DNA of 24,931 nt from Phoronis ovalis (Eukaryota > Phoronida > Phoronidae): NCBI GenBank assembly GCA_028565635.1, contig JAOXYB010036284.1, forward strand, positions 1 through 24,931, written 5' to 3'. Positions within the stretch are counted from its first letter, which is position 1; every line of letters starts with the position of its first letter. The notes below the pieces were generated by a model that saw only the letters and a program-made list of their open reading frames with translations, ran no database searches and was not told where the DNA came from. Shown piece after piece: positions 1-11,770 of the stretch. The position numbers were made by a program, and so were the translations under genes.

Positions 1-3000
1 CAAAGTTTTTACCGCCTAATTCGACTTGGTAGCGTAACAGTTTGCGCAGTAATATAATTACGCGAAACAATATAGATATTTTTTAACATACCATAACTTT
101 CGTTTTTACGGTGAGATACTAGGCCCATTCAGACTTACGACTTAGAGCGCTTCACAATAGAGCGCTCTATAATAATGCGTTTATTAAATATTACTATTTT
201 CAAAATTGAAACCACCCGAAGAATAGAAAACACTTTTCCCCAAGGGATCAAAATGCTAAAAAGTTGCCATATTTAGAGTTTAATTCATACCAAGGCAAAC
301 TACAGCTTTATTGTTTTAACCCATATTGTGCTAAGTAGAAACTACTTTATTTCTATCACATCTGAGACCATGAAACTCTTGTGTACATAAAATGTTGAAT
401 TACACCTTTTCAAGTAGTACTTGTACATTTTAACCTAAATCTGGTAAAAATGTGGCAAAACTATCCTTATCACCTATGACAACAGCACTTTACAGTAAAA
501 AGTGTACCAGTAAAAAAAAAAATTCACAGACAGTGTGGGACTGTTAGCAGTTTCTTTTTCTGCTTTCAATTAATACAAAACTTTAAAGCAAGATCATATC
601 AGACTTAATTGTTCCCAATCACAGACAAGGCCATGTTAGTTCGCCATAGTCTGATAGGGTCCTAGCATAATGCGCTGGTAGGAAGTATAATGAAGTACGA
701 ATAACGAAGTTTGTATCATTGTATATTTTTTTACTCAAATTTCGTAAAGTGATGATAATTTTTTTTTCAACTGTAACTTATGTATAATTTAACCTCTTCT
801 GTTGTGTTATAGTGATAGGTCCAAATCAGAAATGAACTGTACTAACTTCCCTGTTAAATTTTGAAATTCAATGTTACAAAAGGCATTCTAAAGATCATAA
901 GAAAATTATTATGTCAGAGTTATACCTTGACACATAAGTTATACCTTGAAATATACTAAAAAAACATCTAATATATATCTCAAAGATATTTTGCTATTAT
1001 TGTACAGACCCAGATAAGGCAATAAAATTAAAAACAAATTTACCCAGGGTATCTAATAACAATTAAGAAACCATGATGGCAATGAAACAGCAAGCAATAA
1101 GGGACAATTTTACACAGCAGTATCTAGTTCTAATTAACAGGCAGTTAATATAGATAGTTGGAACAGCCATAAAATATACCATTTATATCCAGCTATGCAT
1201 GCACCACCCGAAAAAAACTGTTCCAGACAATTTATATTATAGTCAAAACTACATCAAAATTAAGCTTCTGAGATTTCAGTAATATCAGGTATATCATGGC
1301 AATTTTACAGCATGCTCCTACTAAATTATTATGTGGATTGCAAAATGCATTCTATTATACATTTAAATTCTTGCATTGGATTTTAAGAAAAGCTTAAATA
1401 GAAACAATTGATAGTGTGCAGCTACAAAAAATTTGGAAAGATCTGCACTTTCAGTATTCTACAAAACATACTGCCTACTTATTCCATGGCCAAAGATCAA
1501 TTTATGTACTAGTAATTCAAAGATGCATACATAAAATATATCTAATTTAATTATTTCACGATTTGTGCACTAAATGGTAAAATGAAGAAATCCTCAACAA
1601 TAACAAGTTCAGAATCCTTGATCCACCTCAGAATAAGTAGCTACGAAACCAAGGAAGCATAAACCTTAGACTGCTAAATAATATGTAATGCAGTCATTTC
1701 AAAAGATCCAGTGTAGCATACACAATATATTTACCATATGCTTTCTGAACAATTGATTTCCATCATTTTAATTTCCCAGAACACACTATCAAGTGAAGGT
1801 AGTTTTCAATAATTGTGACAGCAAATAAATAACACACAAATGGAGTTTCCATGTTTTTATAGCTCTGCCAGTTCCTATAAATGTGACCTGGTTTTTAGAG
1901 CTTTTCTAGCTAAAAGAATTCCATCTCTTTTACTCTTGAATTAGCAACAAAGAAAAAATTCATGATACCATGACTATCATAATAGCTTTCTGTTTGGCTC
2001 ATTTTTTTACTTTTCGACAGTAAAGCTGCTATAAACTATTTCCTGAATAATTTTAAAATCACTGGAATTAAAGGACAGCATTATATAGCCAACTATAATG
2101 GCTCGCAGATAGAGGATATTTTCATGTATCACCAACATAAAAGCAATAGAACAAAGCTTACAATACTGTCAGGGTTTGAAATGTCGGCTTGCACAGTATT
2201 GTTCACATAGTTTCAACAAACTTCAGTGTTCAGCCATATTGTCCATCACATGTTTATAGTGGTATTAATGCATGCTATATATCAAAGCTTAAACTTCCTA
2301 TATCTGCTATACAAACACTGTACAGAGGAAATCGAGTTTAATCATCACATGTCCATAAGCAGCTGACTGTTGCACTCCTAGCAGTAAACAAGTAGGAAGG
2401 CTGCATTTGGTTTATTTCAGTTTTTGAACAGAATTCTATATCAGAGGAGTGTTTAAATCTCATCCCACTATATCACTACAGTTACTTATACTATTACAAA
2501 GCTCAGAAATCCATATCTAAAACCCAAACATGCGTAGAACAATCCGAATTTTAGCATGAGATTTGAAAACCTAGTTAAGAGCTGCTTAACATGCCAAGAT
2601 AGAAGTAGGATACTGGTTTACAGTTTGCAGCCAGTGAGGTTTCAATGCAGTAAAATATATTTATTACTTAACAAGACTACACTACATAAGTCAGAATATT
2701 ATTTAATTATTAAAATATGCAAATGGCTCATTAATACCTGCATACATTATCTTGGTGACATATAAGGAACAATATATTAACATCAAAAATGCAGGTTATC
2801 ATAAAGTATTTAGGTGCACTTTGGGTTTAAAAATTTCTTAATAAGAAAATGTTAAGTACATTAATTCCATACTGGAGTACCTTTATAAATCAGGAAATGA
2901 ACAAAAACAACTAGAGACCACCATAACAGAACTATTCTGACCACAACATCTCGGTGAAGTATCTCCCTTCACACAAGGAGTCTGTTATTTGCGAGATTAT

Positions 3001-3068
3001 CAACCATTCAGAAAATATTTCAAAATATTTATTATACTACTATATTACCAATACTACTAAAAATACCC
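1..3068. other. Non-coding AT-rich stretch, 3' UTR or flank of the minus-strand gene
   Basis: I see no convincing exon on either strand here: open frames are short and AT-driven. The stretch lies immediately downstream of the stop codon of the minus-strand gene at 3069, so its right part is likely 3' UTR. Minus-strand AATAAA signals (TTTATT on the plus strand) occur at 3028-3033 and several places further left, and none can be singled out as the used site. The first 170 bases are somewhat richer in CpG and contain a small perfect hairpin at 143-168. Confidence 0.5.
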
Positions 3069-3160
3069 TTAAACATGCACAAAACTGGAATTTTCACCTT
3101 CTTCATGTTCCAAACTGAACCCAAAATGTTCTGAGTCAGCTGTTCCCACTAACACTTCGC
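3069..3160 (-). CDS. Terminal coding exon of unrecognised minus-strand gene
   Basis: The acceptor is ..TATACTAG before 3160, preceded on the minus strand by a pyrimidine-rich tract made largely of TATC repeats. The first two bases (GC) complete a codon begun by the T at the end of exon 8141-8347, giving Cys. Then come 29 codons and TAA at 3069-3071. The encoded tail starts EVLVGTADSEHFGF and ends GENSSFVHV. It is acidic, hydrophilic and coding-like in composition. Phase agreement with the exon 5 kb upstream is the main support. I do not recognise the sequence. A 55-base alternative exon just upstream (3221-3275) would shift the frame if included. Confidence 0.5.
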
Positions 3161-3220
3161 CTAGTATAAATAATAGGATACTAGATAGATAGATAGGTAA
3201 AACAAAGTCCAAGTACTTAC

Positions 3221-3275
3221 ATTAAATGGCATATTCCTCCATGGTTGTACATTGTAATATTGAGCCTGAGCCATA
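3221..3275 (-). CDS. Possible alternative (frame-shifting) exon
   Basis: On the minus strand this 55-base segment has a consensus donor (AAT/GTAAGTACTT) and an acceptor ATATAG. A second possible acceptor, CTAAG, lies about 20 bases further upstream. In one frame it reads MAQAQYYNVQPWRNMPFN without a stop. Its length is not a multiple of three. Joining exon 8141-8347 to it and then to the terminal exon gives a different, shorter C-terminus with either acceptor. It could therefore be an alternative cassette exon or a chance match. The aromatic/Gln-rich peptide is loosely like low-complexity stretches of RNA-binding proteins, which is not enough for a name. Confidence 0.25.
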
Positions 3276-4973
3276 CTATATAGATTAACAGTCAATCCAG
3301 CAAACACTTAGCATGCAAACCAATATGGGAAGAATACAAAGCGGGAAATTATACAGCTTCTGTGTATGCTATCATGCAGCATCCAGCACTTACTGCCTGC
3401 ACAATAGATTTGGTTTACAGCTGTTTTTAAAAGTAGCTTTAATACTGATGTATGAGATTGATGTATCACATAAATGGATAAATTATGAAGATCCTTGTTA
3501 AGTTTTTCCCACAATCTTACTTTCTACCTGGTTAGGTGTGTAATTATCAACAGTTTGAATTGAGGTATTTTAAATTTTTTAGACAGTTCTGCAACATGAA
3601 ATTCCTGTTCTAGATTGCAGACAGATGAAAAACCTTCACAGTTCAGTGTCATCCAAGAGTCTTCATGCCAGATATCCAGGGAGTTAAAATATCCAGATTC
3701 AGCAACAAAAAAAATCAACTACAAGTCTGGCTGTTAAACTTTATGGTATAAACAAAATGTTTATATGGCTGTATTTAAAGGTTCATGCAGTAATTTTCTA
3801 ACCCAAATTATTAGTCCAATCTCATGACTTTACAAAATTCTTTGCAGTGAACTCTTGACCTGCTAAATTCCACAGAACACCAATATTCCAAGTTCTGACT
3901 TTGTTATGTTACAGATATCCTTGTGAGATAGTAGTTTTCAAATCTCAACTAACAAGTCTTAGTTAATCCCTTTTCAACTGCATTAAAAATGTCACCTATA
4001 GTATCCTTGAATCATCCATAAAACTCTCAAAAGCACTCATTCATCCATGAGAGACCCAAGTGTTAAATCCTCTCAATACCTTCAGTGTTCACTGAACACA
4101 AGCAAGTTCACAAACAAATCATCCAAATCCAAATATTTCTGGTTTTATACTTCATACACTAAGCTATGATCCTTAAATCCTTCACACTAGGATTAAGTAG
4201 CATAACCTAGTCAAGTTGACTCCAGTCTATTGTACATATAGTTTACAAATGTCTGATTTCAGAGTGTCTGCTCCAACCACCCCTATTACTGTGTGTGCAC
4301 ACAGCTGGAAATAATACCCAGCATGCATTGGGATGTATGAATAAAGCATACAAAGGCCAAAGATAAGAACTTGTTTGTTTTCATCTGTTTAAAGAATTAA
4401 ATTGGAATTTGTGTTTATCACTACATTTCTACCAATTCAAGTAAACTTTCATTTAAGTCTAAAATGAAATTTTTGTAATACTGTTAGTGTTTATTCTGAT
4501 AACAAGTTACTTCTAATTACGATTAAAAATCCAGGGTTAAATATAAAATTTGATTCTTTGCTTAAAATTTAAGCTTGTGATTATTTTTTTAATATTAAAA
4601 TAAGAACATTGGAGCGAAATTTTAGAAATATGTAATTTGTTGTAAAACATATATACACTCTGAAAATATGATATTATATGGTTGCATCAGGAGTTTTCCA
4701 ATAATCTTACGATTTAAGTCTTGAGAAAATCTAATTTTCAGGTAGAGAGTAATTTTGTTTTCTATACAGTATTTTTTAATTTTGAGGAAAACGAATAATG
4801 ATTAATGATAAAACTAAAATGTGAAAAAAAGATTCCTCTTACCTGCAATTGTTCACAGATAACGAAATACCACACTTAAGTAACCTAGTAAATTTTCTAG
4901 TTTAATGGGGAAAATGCTATTTTATTATGATATTAGCACTTTCGTATCATATTCTTGAACAATATAACACATT

Positions 4974-5195
4974 TTTTTGTCTTATACAACTTTTGACAAT
5001 GAATATTATGTATTTCTAACTTAGCAATGTTTTTAGTTATGCAAATTGCTAGTGCACAATGCAAATACAACTAACATGTCATGTTGTACAAACTACAAAT
5101 ACTTTTTTCTCTTATACAACTTCTGACAAAAGATTAAATATTATATATATCTAGAATCCAGCCAAAACAAATTGCTATATACAATAATATCAGTT
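4974..5195. repeat. Diverged tandem duplication, period about 128 bp
   Basis: Two copies can be seen by eye. CTTATACAACTT..TGACAA at about 4980 recurs at about 5111. It is followed in both copies by ATATTAT, a TATNTCTA stretch and CAAATTGCTA (about 5042 and 5168). The copies differ by many substitutions and small indels, so the duplication is old. No coding sequence is involved. Confidence 0.6.
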
Positions 5196-5288
5196 TTTTA
5201 ATTAAATTAGGAGTAAACTGTCTTGCTGTTGCACTGCACAACATGAATTTTACACAAAGCATGTAGAAAACTATTTCTAGACACTCTA

Positions 5289-6296
5289 AGGGATCATCTC
5301 AAAAGTTATCACAATGACCGCAAACATATAGCGTTTAATATAGGATTTACCCCCTATCCCCCTGGTCAAATGGGGGTTTAGTGAGATTTTTGCCCTATGC
5401 AGTTGCGAACCTAGGGGGTTCCGAGGGCAATATTTGGTGCTATTTCCTGCAATTTGGTGCATTCTGGAACATGACACACTGTGCCATTTTTTATAGAAAA
5501 CACAAAGTTGATTCATGAACAAATATGGATCATGCATTATCTAGTTTAACTTTTTATTACAACATCGCCTGAACTTTAATAGTGTTATCAAAAAAAGACA
5601 TTTCCAAGGCAGATGCTCTCCTGATAACAAGTTCTGAATCAATTAGAGTCACCGATAACAACATAAATTCTTCCAGTGTGTGTTATTCGATTTCAGCACG
5701 TTAAACAAACTGGACGTCACGCACGTTTAAATCTGACAACCAATTCCAAGAGCGAAATCATCGATAAATTATATTTAAAAAATATTTACCTCCACCGATA
5801 AACTTGTATGTTTTGACACAAAGCTATTTACAAACATCTGGTACCTGTTTAAAGGCTGACGTTTGTAAATTGCTCTGCTTTCCGGCGCCACAGTACCAAA
5901 TAATGTCAGATGTTTGGACAACTTTTTTGTGTGTATCGTCTGCACTGCAATGACGTGAATAGGTCGCCCCGCTTTACGACTGTCGTATTCCTATGCTGTC
6001 AAGTTAAAAATGGATGGTACCCGGGGCATGGTTTAGCCGTTTGATGCAGGTATTTCTCTTCCACCAATTTCGTACATTTTTGCACACTTGTACGAATGTT
6101 CATGGAAGGCAGAATACATAGAACCTAAAACTTCTATATTTACTAAGGAACGGTTTTTAATAAATATCGTATATATACTAGGCATGATTTTTTCAGTTTG
6201 CACTAACCCATAAACGTAGGTGGATTTTACCCCCCTGCCCCCTATATTAAACGCTATACGTTTGGGGTCATTGCGATAACTTTTGAGATGATCCCT
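5289..6296. mobile_element. 1.0 kb inverted-repeat element (MITE or foldback type)
   Basis: The terminal inverted repeats are about 55 bp. The left end reads AGGGATCATCTCAAAAGTTA and the reverse complement of the right end is identical over that stretch. Similarity continues through TATAGCGTTTAATATAGG with about three mismatches. Just inside are runs of five to six C (CCCCCTATCCCCC left, CCCCCCTGCCCCC right), which sit in the same orientation at both ends rather than inverted. The interior (5360-6220) has only short open frames and no transposase motif that I recognise, so it is non-autonomous. I could not find a matching target-site duplication: the flanks are CTCTA on the left and AAAG on the right. 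It lies in an intron. Confidence 0.85.
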
Positions 6297-8140
6297 AAAG
6301 AAGGTTGATGATATCACTGCAGAAGTACAGGTTGACTGAAAAACATGTTAGATTGATAATCTAGGTAATATATATAACAAATTCTTACACCTCTAAAGAA
6401 CAACACAGAGACAATTCTATAAATTCTAAAGAAGTGTATATCTTGTTTATCTTTAAACAGGTGTTAGAGACATAAATAACATTCACATATCTTATGAAGA
6501 GTAACATACAAAATTAATATGCATACTTTTCTTGAGATAAAAATAAAGTTCTAACAATTTATACACACGGAATATTGTTGAACTTTGTTCAGTGTATAGT
6601 ACATAGTAACTGATAACTGTTAATTTAACAGAAAATACTATGAAATGATTCGTACTATAATTATTTTATAAAACAATGGATACAACTATGTTAAAAATAT
6701 CTTCTGTTTAAGAAATTACAGTTACACAGTGTAAAAGTGAACAATTTGCACATGCATGACTAAACCAAAAAATGTTTTTGTTAGTTTTCAGAAACAATTT
6801 TTAAATGCGTCGGTTACTGCGAAACGGAATATGCCCTTGGCCTTAGTACACAGAAATGGCATTAATCTTTGTAAATAACAATACTCTAGTGTACCCTACG
6901 ACCTATTTAAAACAGAGGCTCAAAAAGGGCACAAGAAGATTATAAAAAGTTTTAATGGCCGTTTAAAAACAATAATTACAGGAAAAGTGTTACAAAATCT
7001 GATTTCCTACTAACATTAACCTACTTTCGTACTTGCCAAGATATAGAAATAACATACCTGTGCTATTTTTTTACCATTCCAGACACACTAATTAAAGATT
7101 AAAATTTTCGTTAACAGGAGATACTGGTTGGGTGGTCAGACATCCCTTTTGTCAACTCCAAGGACTATTTTATTGATTTGTTTGAGAGCAATGTCAAAGC
7201 ATTAAAAATTTAACTCCATATACATACAAAAAAAAATTATGAACTACCATACAAAGAGAATTTAATCATAGAAAATTCTAAAAAAACATGTTGGTGTATT
7301 ATTACCATCAATATTTATTCAATTCCCTAGTTAATAACCTCATACCTATGCTCACGAGCAAGAATAAAGCATTGTGACGAAAACAATTAAAAAAAATTTA
7401 TTGTACAATAATTGCAAAAAATTTATTACATATAATATTTATAACGTTCATGAAATAAGTTTAGTTTGTTTTCACCTATATTGCCCCTCCAGTATTAATA
7501 CTTTCAGTATATTGATCCAGGAATGCATGCATATCATTAGCGAGGGGGCAGCACAAAGACGTGATTAATAGTGAACTATAGAACACTGGAAACCTGGTAT
7601 GCTGAGAATGTTTTCCAATATTAAAATAAGAGTTTTGAATTAACCATCCTACCTGCATATTGATATCTTAATCACCCTAGTATAGTTTTTTATGCTAAGT
7701 ACATTAGCATGAATCATTGTTTAAATGCACTTGGAGTAAACACGTTCACCTCTAATAAACAAGTTTTAATCAGATAAAATTAGATTTTAAATTTAAACTT
7801 TGTTCATTCATAGAAATAATAAATCACACAAACAATGTAAGTATCATTAATATAAACACGCCAATCCTTAAAAGCGCTACGGAACAATACTTTGCTTGGA
7901 ACTTTTCATATATTCTTAGATTCTTTTTAGATACTATGTATTTGTGGCATCTATTAAAGCAATGGTAGAAAGTTAACTGAAAGTCGAAAACACCTGTAGG
8001 TGTTAGGGCAAGCAAGAAAATATAATCTGTGATAAGAAAAGTGGGGACCGAAAAATGTGCCCTCTTAACTAAATTCAGTTACAAACAATTCCTAATCTAC
8101 AGAAAAATTAAACTGATACAATACCATACTGTGACTTTAC

Positions 8141-8347
8141 AGATTTCTGGATCTGTCAAGTTAACACAACAAAGAATTTTGGCACCAAAACCTATGTCAA
8201 ATTTTGTGGTAAAATTTTTTATCTCATGCTGTGAGGAAATTGCTGCTATTTTCTGCCAGACAGCTTTAGCAGCAGAGGGTGCAACAGTGTAGTGTACCCT
8301 AATAACTGGATTATGAAGCAAATCCAAACCTATTACAAGCTTAGTGC
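8141..8347 (-). CDS. Coding exon 5 of unrecognised minus-strand gene
   Basis: The acceptor is TTTTCTACACAG before 8347 and the donor is ATCT/GTAAAG (a weaker, non-GTRAGT site) at 8140. The exon is 207 bases and symmetrical (starts and ends in phase 1). Sixty-eight whole codons are open, starting TKLVIGLDLLHNPVIRVHY and continuing to WQKIAAIS and ILCCVNLTDPEI. It is clearly more GC-rich and protein-like than the flanking intron. Alternating hydrophobic residues suggest beta-strands followed by one helix (residues around AAKAVWQKIAAIS). If the donor is skipped the frame ends at a TAG about 45 bases on (8097). I know no family that matches with confidence. Confidence 0.6.
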
Positions 8348-10754
8348 CTGTGTAGAAAACTATAAATTATTTTTTCGAGTTTGTACTTCTAGCAGCTACC
8401 TGATTAAAAGTTGCTATATGTCTAAAATAATGTTAGAAATTTTATGTTTTTAGAAGAACCAGTGAAAGTTTATAATCATGATGTATATCATCTACCATTT
8501 ATTAATACTGCTCTTATCCAGCTGATAAATCCCATATGTGCCAATCTTGTATGCAGGACAGGAGGTCTGTACTTTATAAAGGTGGGTTTGTTTATTTCTA
8601 AAGGTAATCCTAGGGGCAGCATAATGTAACTACCAAAACAAATCCAGTTAATCTGATGATAATAATCTCAAAGTTTGTCCCTAATCATAATGAAAACAAT
8701 TAGCCAGTCAAAGGATTAGGGTACTAGACTAACAGTTTGGAATACACACCACCACAGCATCTGGATTATAGGGAATGCCAATGAAAGAGGAAAAAATGGA
8801 AACTGTTGCAAATTTTTTAGTAAGGTTTTGACAACATTTTATTAAATTTATAGTGGTCACTTTATATCTTATTAATTTGGCACAGGGCATTTCAGGCAAA
8901 TACAGTTAAATATAAATTCTATCAGTGATATACCAGTGTAAAACAGGACAGTTTAAGCCTTGTTTGCATGGGAACAAATAATCGCGATTAAACTCACTTG
9001 CAAGATTAATCTACCATGTATATGTCATGTGAGCTAATCGCAATTTCTGGAGATGATACGATACTTAATATTTTCCTTCTTCTTATATCGTCATCACGAT
9101 ATCTTGCAGCCTTTGCTTTGTGATTCTTGTATAAAGAAACGCACATATACGGTATTATATTCTCCGTTTTGCACATGGAATATATCATGTAAACAAACTA
9201 TTGCGCATGCGAGTACAACATGTTGGTCTGCTGGGAAGAATTTTCAATCGCGATTAAATTTTAATCCCGATTGAATGTTTATAGTGTGAACGGTCATGAT
9301 CCTGATTAAAGTTTTGCTAGATTTTTTTTCTAGCTAATATTTTAATCGCGATTGCCTGTGCTAACAGTGATTTAAAAACTGTTCTGTATTCACAGGAAGC
9401 TAGGGTTCCATCAACTGTGAGAATGTTATGCTCTGCTACACATGTTATTTAGAAAAAAATTACATAAGCCCCAGTAGATAACCTATTATGCTGAAGTATA
9501 AAGGCCTGTTAAATTTAAGTCTAAAATCAAGTTCCTCCAATTTCAAAATAAGTTAGACTGAAAAGCTAAGTAAAAATACTGAGAAGGATTTGATTATTCA
9601 TTTTTCACTAGAGCCTATTAGGTTTGCAAAATTAATCAAGCAAAACTAAGCAATATATTTCTTATAACAGTTAAAACCACACTAGAAACTATTATTCAGT
9701 TTTCTTAGTCAGCAAGAAATTCCAGTGTTCAAACTGTAAACCACTATGCACATATAATATAGCTCTATAAAGTATTGACTATACAATACTGAAAACCACA
9801 CAGAGATTATATGGAGTAATGACACAAAATCCTTATTCATAGCTGGCCTACTGGACTGTAATGTGACATTTCCTCTGACTAATACAGTATAAATACTTTG
9901 CACATTCACATAATTCACCCTACCTGGGTGGGGACTTTTATATTCAAAACCAAACAATGGATAAAATAAGTCTGTGATGTCAATTCATGAGAACAGATAG
10001 AAGTAATTTTAAAAGGCCATTGAGGAGGTATGGACTAAATTACAAAATTAATTTAAAAGAAAGAGATGGAAGCAATAGGAGACTCTGTGTCCATGCTTAT
10101 TGTTAGCCTGAAGTACATTCCTTTGTATTTTGTGGTTGGCAAAAAAGTGGGCTGTAATCTTCAATAATTTTCCCCTATAAATATATATTATATTATAGTT
10201 AAACTAAAATACTAAAATTAACCTCAAATGATTTACCTGCAAGGCTACTTGAATTTAACCTAGAGTACAAATTTAATTAAAAAACACACAAAATAATACA
10301 TATTTCAAAATACACCCTTAAAATATTCCCACTTTAATATAGCTTTTAATAACTTTTTATGAAGTAATTATTTCCTCTGCTAATATATAGCCTATCTAAG
10401 GATTAATTCCATTCTTAAACAGTGCCTCCTGGTGGCATGCCATAAATCCTGAATTCATACAATACAGTTTTTCCTGTGACTGATTAGCTTTTTGGGGCAT
10501 AACATGAAAACTGCATGCACAATTACAATGGCTTAGCACTATTACGAAGGCTGTAGCAAGAAAATGTTTTAATAACAACACGACTTTAATAGGCATCGTG
10601 CATGCTACCTAACCATAAAGTAGCATTTGATTTATCCCAACCAACGGATATGGATCAGAAAACCTAATAATAAAGGTGTGTTACCATCACTCAAAAGCTA
10701 AAAGAGCTGTTTTATGAGAAAATGATGGCAGAGGCAGCTGTCCTCTTCAAGTAC
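8348..10754 (-). other. Intron between coding exons 4 and 5
   Basis: This non-coding AT-rich sequence between two phase-matched exons contains the AATCGCGATT element at 8949-9381. Otherwise I see no exon-like segment with proper splice borders on either strand. Confidence 0.4.
8949..9381. mobile_element. AATCGCGATT-rich MITE-like element
   Basis: The left end is CAGTTTAAGCCTTGTTTGCA and the reverse complement of the right end also starts CAGTTT. Both ends carry the 10-bp palindrome AATCGCGATT about 30 bases in (8980-8989 and 9344-9353). Two further copies lie inside at 9246-9255 and, as AATCCCGATT, at 9263-9272. The second block is followed by a GTTTATAGTGTGAAC stretch that looks like another element end, so two nested or dimerised copies are possible. 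There is no transposase frame and no clear target duplication. The element is out of place in its AT-only surroundings because of its CpG. Confidence 0.65.
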
Positions 10755-10830
10755 CTGCATGACTCACAGATAATCTAAATGATCCCAACAAAGAGACCCT
10801 AAGGCAAAAATCCACCTCGCTTGGTACTAG
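10755..10830 (-). CDS. Coding exon 4 of unrecognised minus-strand gene
   Basis: The acceptor is TTTTTGAACAG before 10830 and the donor is ATGCAG/GTACTT at 10754. Its 76 bases give 25 codons plus one base. It starts in phase 0 (matching the end of exon 3) and ends in phase 1 (matching the start of exon 5, the split codon becoming Gly). The peptide begins LVPSEVDFCLRVSLLGSF and ends LSVSHA, an amphipathic beta-hairpin-like stretch that runs smoothly into exon 5. The phase match on both sides is the main evidence. Confidence 0.55.
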
Positions 10831-11693
10831 CTGTTCAAAAAGCATTAGCACAAATCAATGAACTCTCTCTAAAAATATTAGTAAATATGTATTCTCTCGG
10901 GAGGATTCAAATGTCCATGATCTATTCTTATGACGGGGCTAACAACAGTTCTAATAACATAAACTTTGCAATCCGCGTCTCCTTAAAAATATACCTGTTC
11001 CCTCAAAAATATAGTGAAATTGCACATACATGACATAGAGGCTAGTCGTAGTTTTTTTTTTTCAAGCAGACTAATTTTACATAACTAAGGAATTGCAACA
11101 ATAACTTATTCTACAGCTTACTCTATTGATTCACTAACACCGAAAACTAACTAGACAGAAGTACGAAACAAACATTATAGTGCACACTATGCTTGTGAGC
11201 TCATATTTTTAAATATTAAACTTGTCAAGAAACTGATGTCATAGTTGATGCATAGTTTTCTAATAGAGAAGCCACTTAAAACTGAGTTTGTCAAATGGGG
11301 CTTTATTATCACAACACACTGTACTATCTACTGATGTCATACACTATCTGATACTGTGACCAGAGTTTTAACCATAGTCAAGGTAACTCTGTATTGTTTT
11401 ATCATACAGGTAATAACAACATCATCGTATCCAGTGTTCTAACATTAAATGTTATCCATTATCATATATTTCAATATAAACTATGCATGAATCATACATG
11501 CTTTATTTGCCTGTTCTGATGATCACAAAGTACCTAAAATGCTGTACAATAACTGACACATTTGGTGGAGACCACTGTATATCATATCTTCTGTAGTTGC
11601 TCAAGTTGGTTAATAGATAAGCAGAAAGGCGACTAACATGAGAGAAGTATGCCACAGCAAGCTTTCATAAATACACTACTTCAAAATGCCTAC
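10831..11693 (-). other. Intron between coding exons 3 and 4
   Basis: This AT-rich sequence shows no further exon, repeat or RNA gene that I can see. Confidence 0.35.
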
Positions 11694-11770
11694 CTTTCTA
11701 TCTGTGTCATCTGTTACATAACCTGCATAAAACTGTTGTGGCGATATCTGTGGGCCTACAGTACTGTCAG
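11694..11770 (-). CDS. Coding exon 3 of unrecognised minus-strand gene
   Basis: The acceptor is a textbook TTTTTTTTTCTTTTCGTTTCAG tract before 11770 and the donor is AAAG/GTAGGC at 11693. The 77 bases start in phase 1 (the G ending exon 2 plus CT gives Ala) and end in phase 0. The peptide is DSTVGPQISPQQF followed by YAGYVTDDTDRK, hydrophilic with an acidic/basic end. Read past the donor, the frame meets a stop six codons on. Splice-site quality and phase agreement with 15046-15317 make this a firm exon. Confidence 0.7.

Larger units (their letters stand above)
3276..8140 (-). other. Last intron of the minus-strand gene (about 5 kb)
   Basis: This AT-rich intron, interpreted from the phase-compatible exons on both sides, contains a diverged tandem duplication (about 4974-5195) and a 1.0 kb inverted-repeat element (5289-6296). 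A 32-base exon-like segment on the minus strand (4852-4883, with a GTAAGA donor) is open but does not fit the phase chain, and I do not call it. The rest shows no coding potential. Confidence 0.4.

Noticed and set aside
3221-3275. Pumilio-family assignment from the QYYNVQPW peptide
   Set aside because: The likeness to the QYYGV-PW stretch of Pumilio proteins is short and low-complexity, and no PUF repeats or Pumilio N-terminal motifs were found in the neighbouring exons.
4852-4883. 32-base minus-strand exon-like segment reading WYFVICEQLQ with a GTAAGA donor
   Set aside because: Its acceptor is weak (TTACTTAAG) and its end phase fits no downstream exon in the reconstructed gene.
6033-6317. 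Minus-strand 94-codon frame in the 1.0 kb element
   Set aside because: It is formed by the terminal inverted repeat and interior of the element, with no transposase motif.
8029-8292. Plus-strand 87-codon frame antisense to coding exon 5
   Set aside because: It is the mirror of a minus-strand exon that has splice borders and phase support.
8141-8347. DDIT4/REDD1-like assignment of exon 5
   Set aside because: Only a few residues around WQKI and the following strand resemble the REDD C-terminus, and the preceding helices of that family are missing.
10396-10596. Minus-strand 66-codon frame with a hydrophobic start
   Set aside because: It has no donor site, a stop lies upstream of the only acceptors, and there is no phase fit to the flanking exons.
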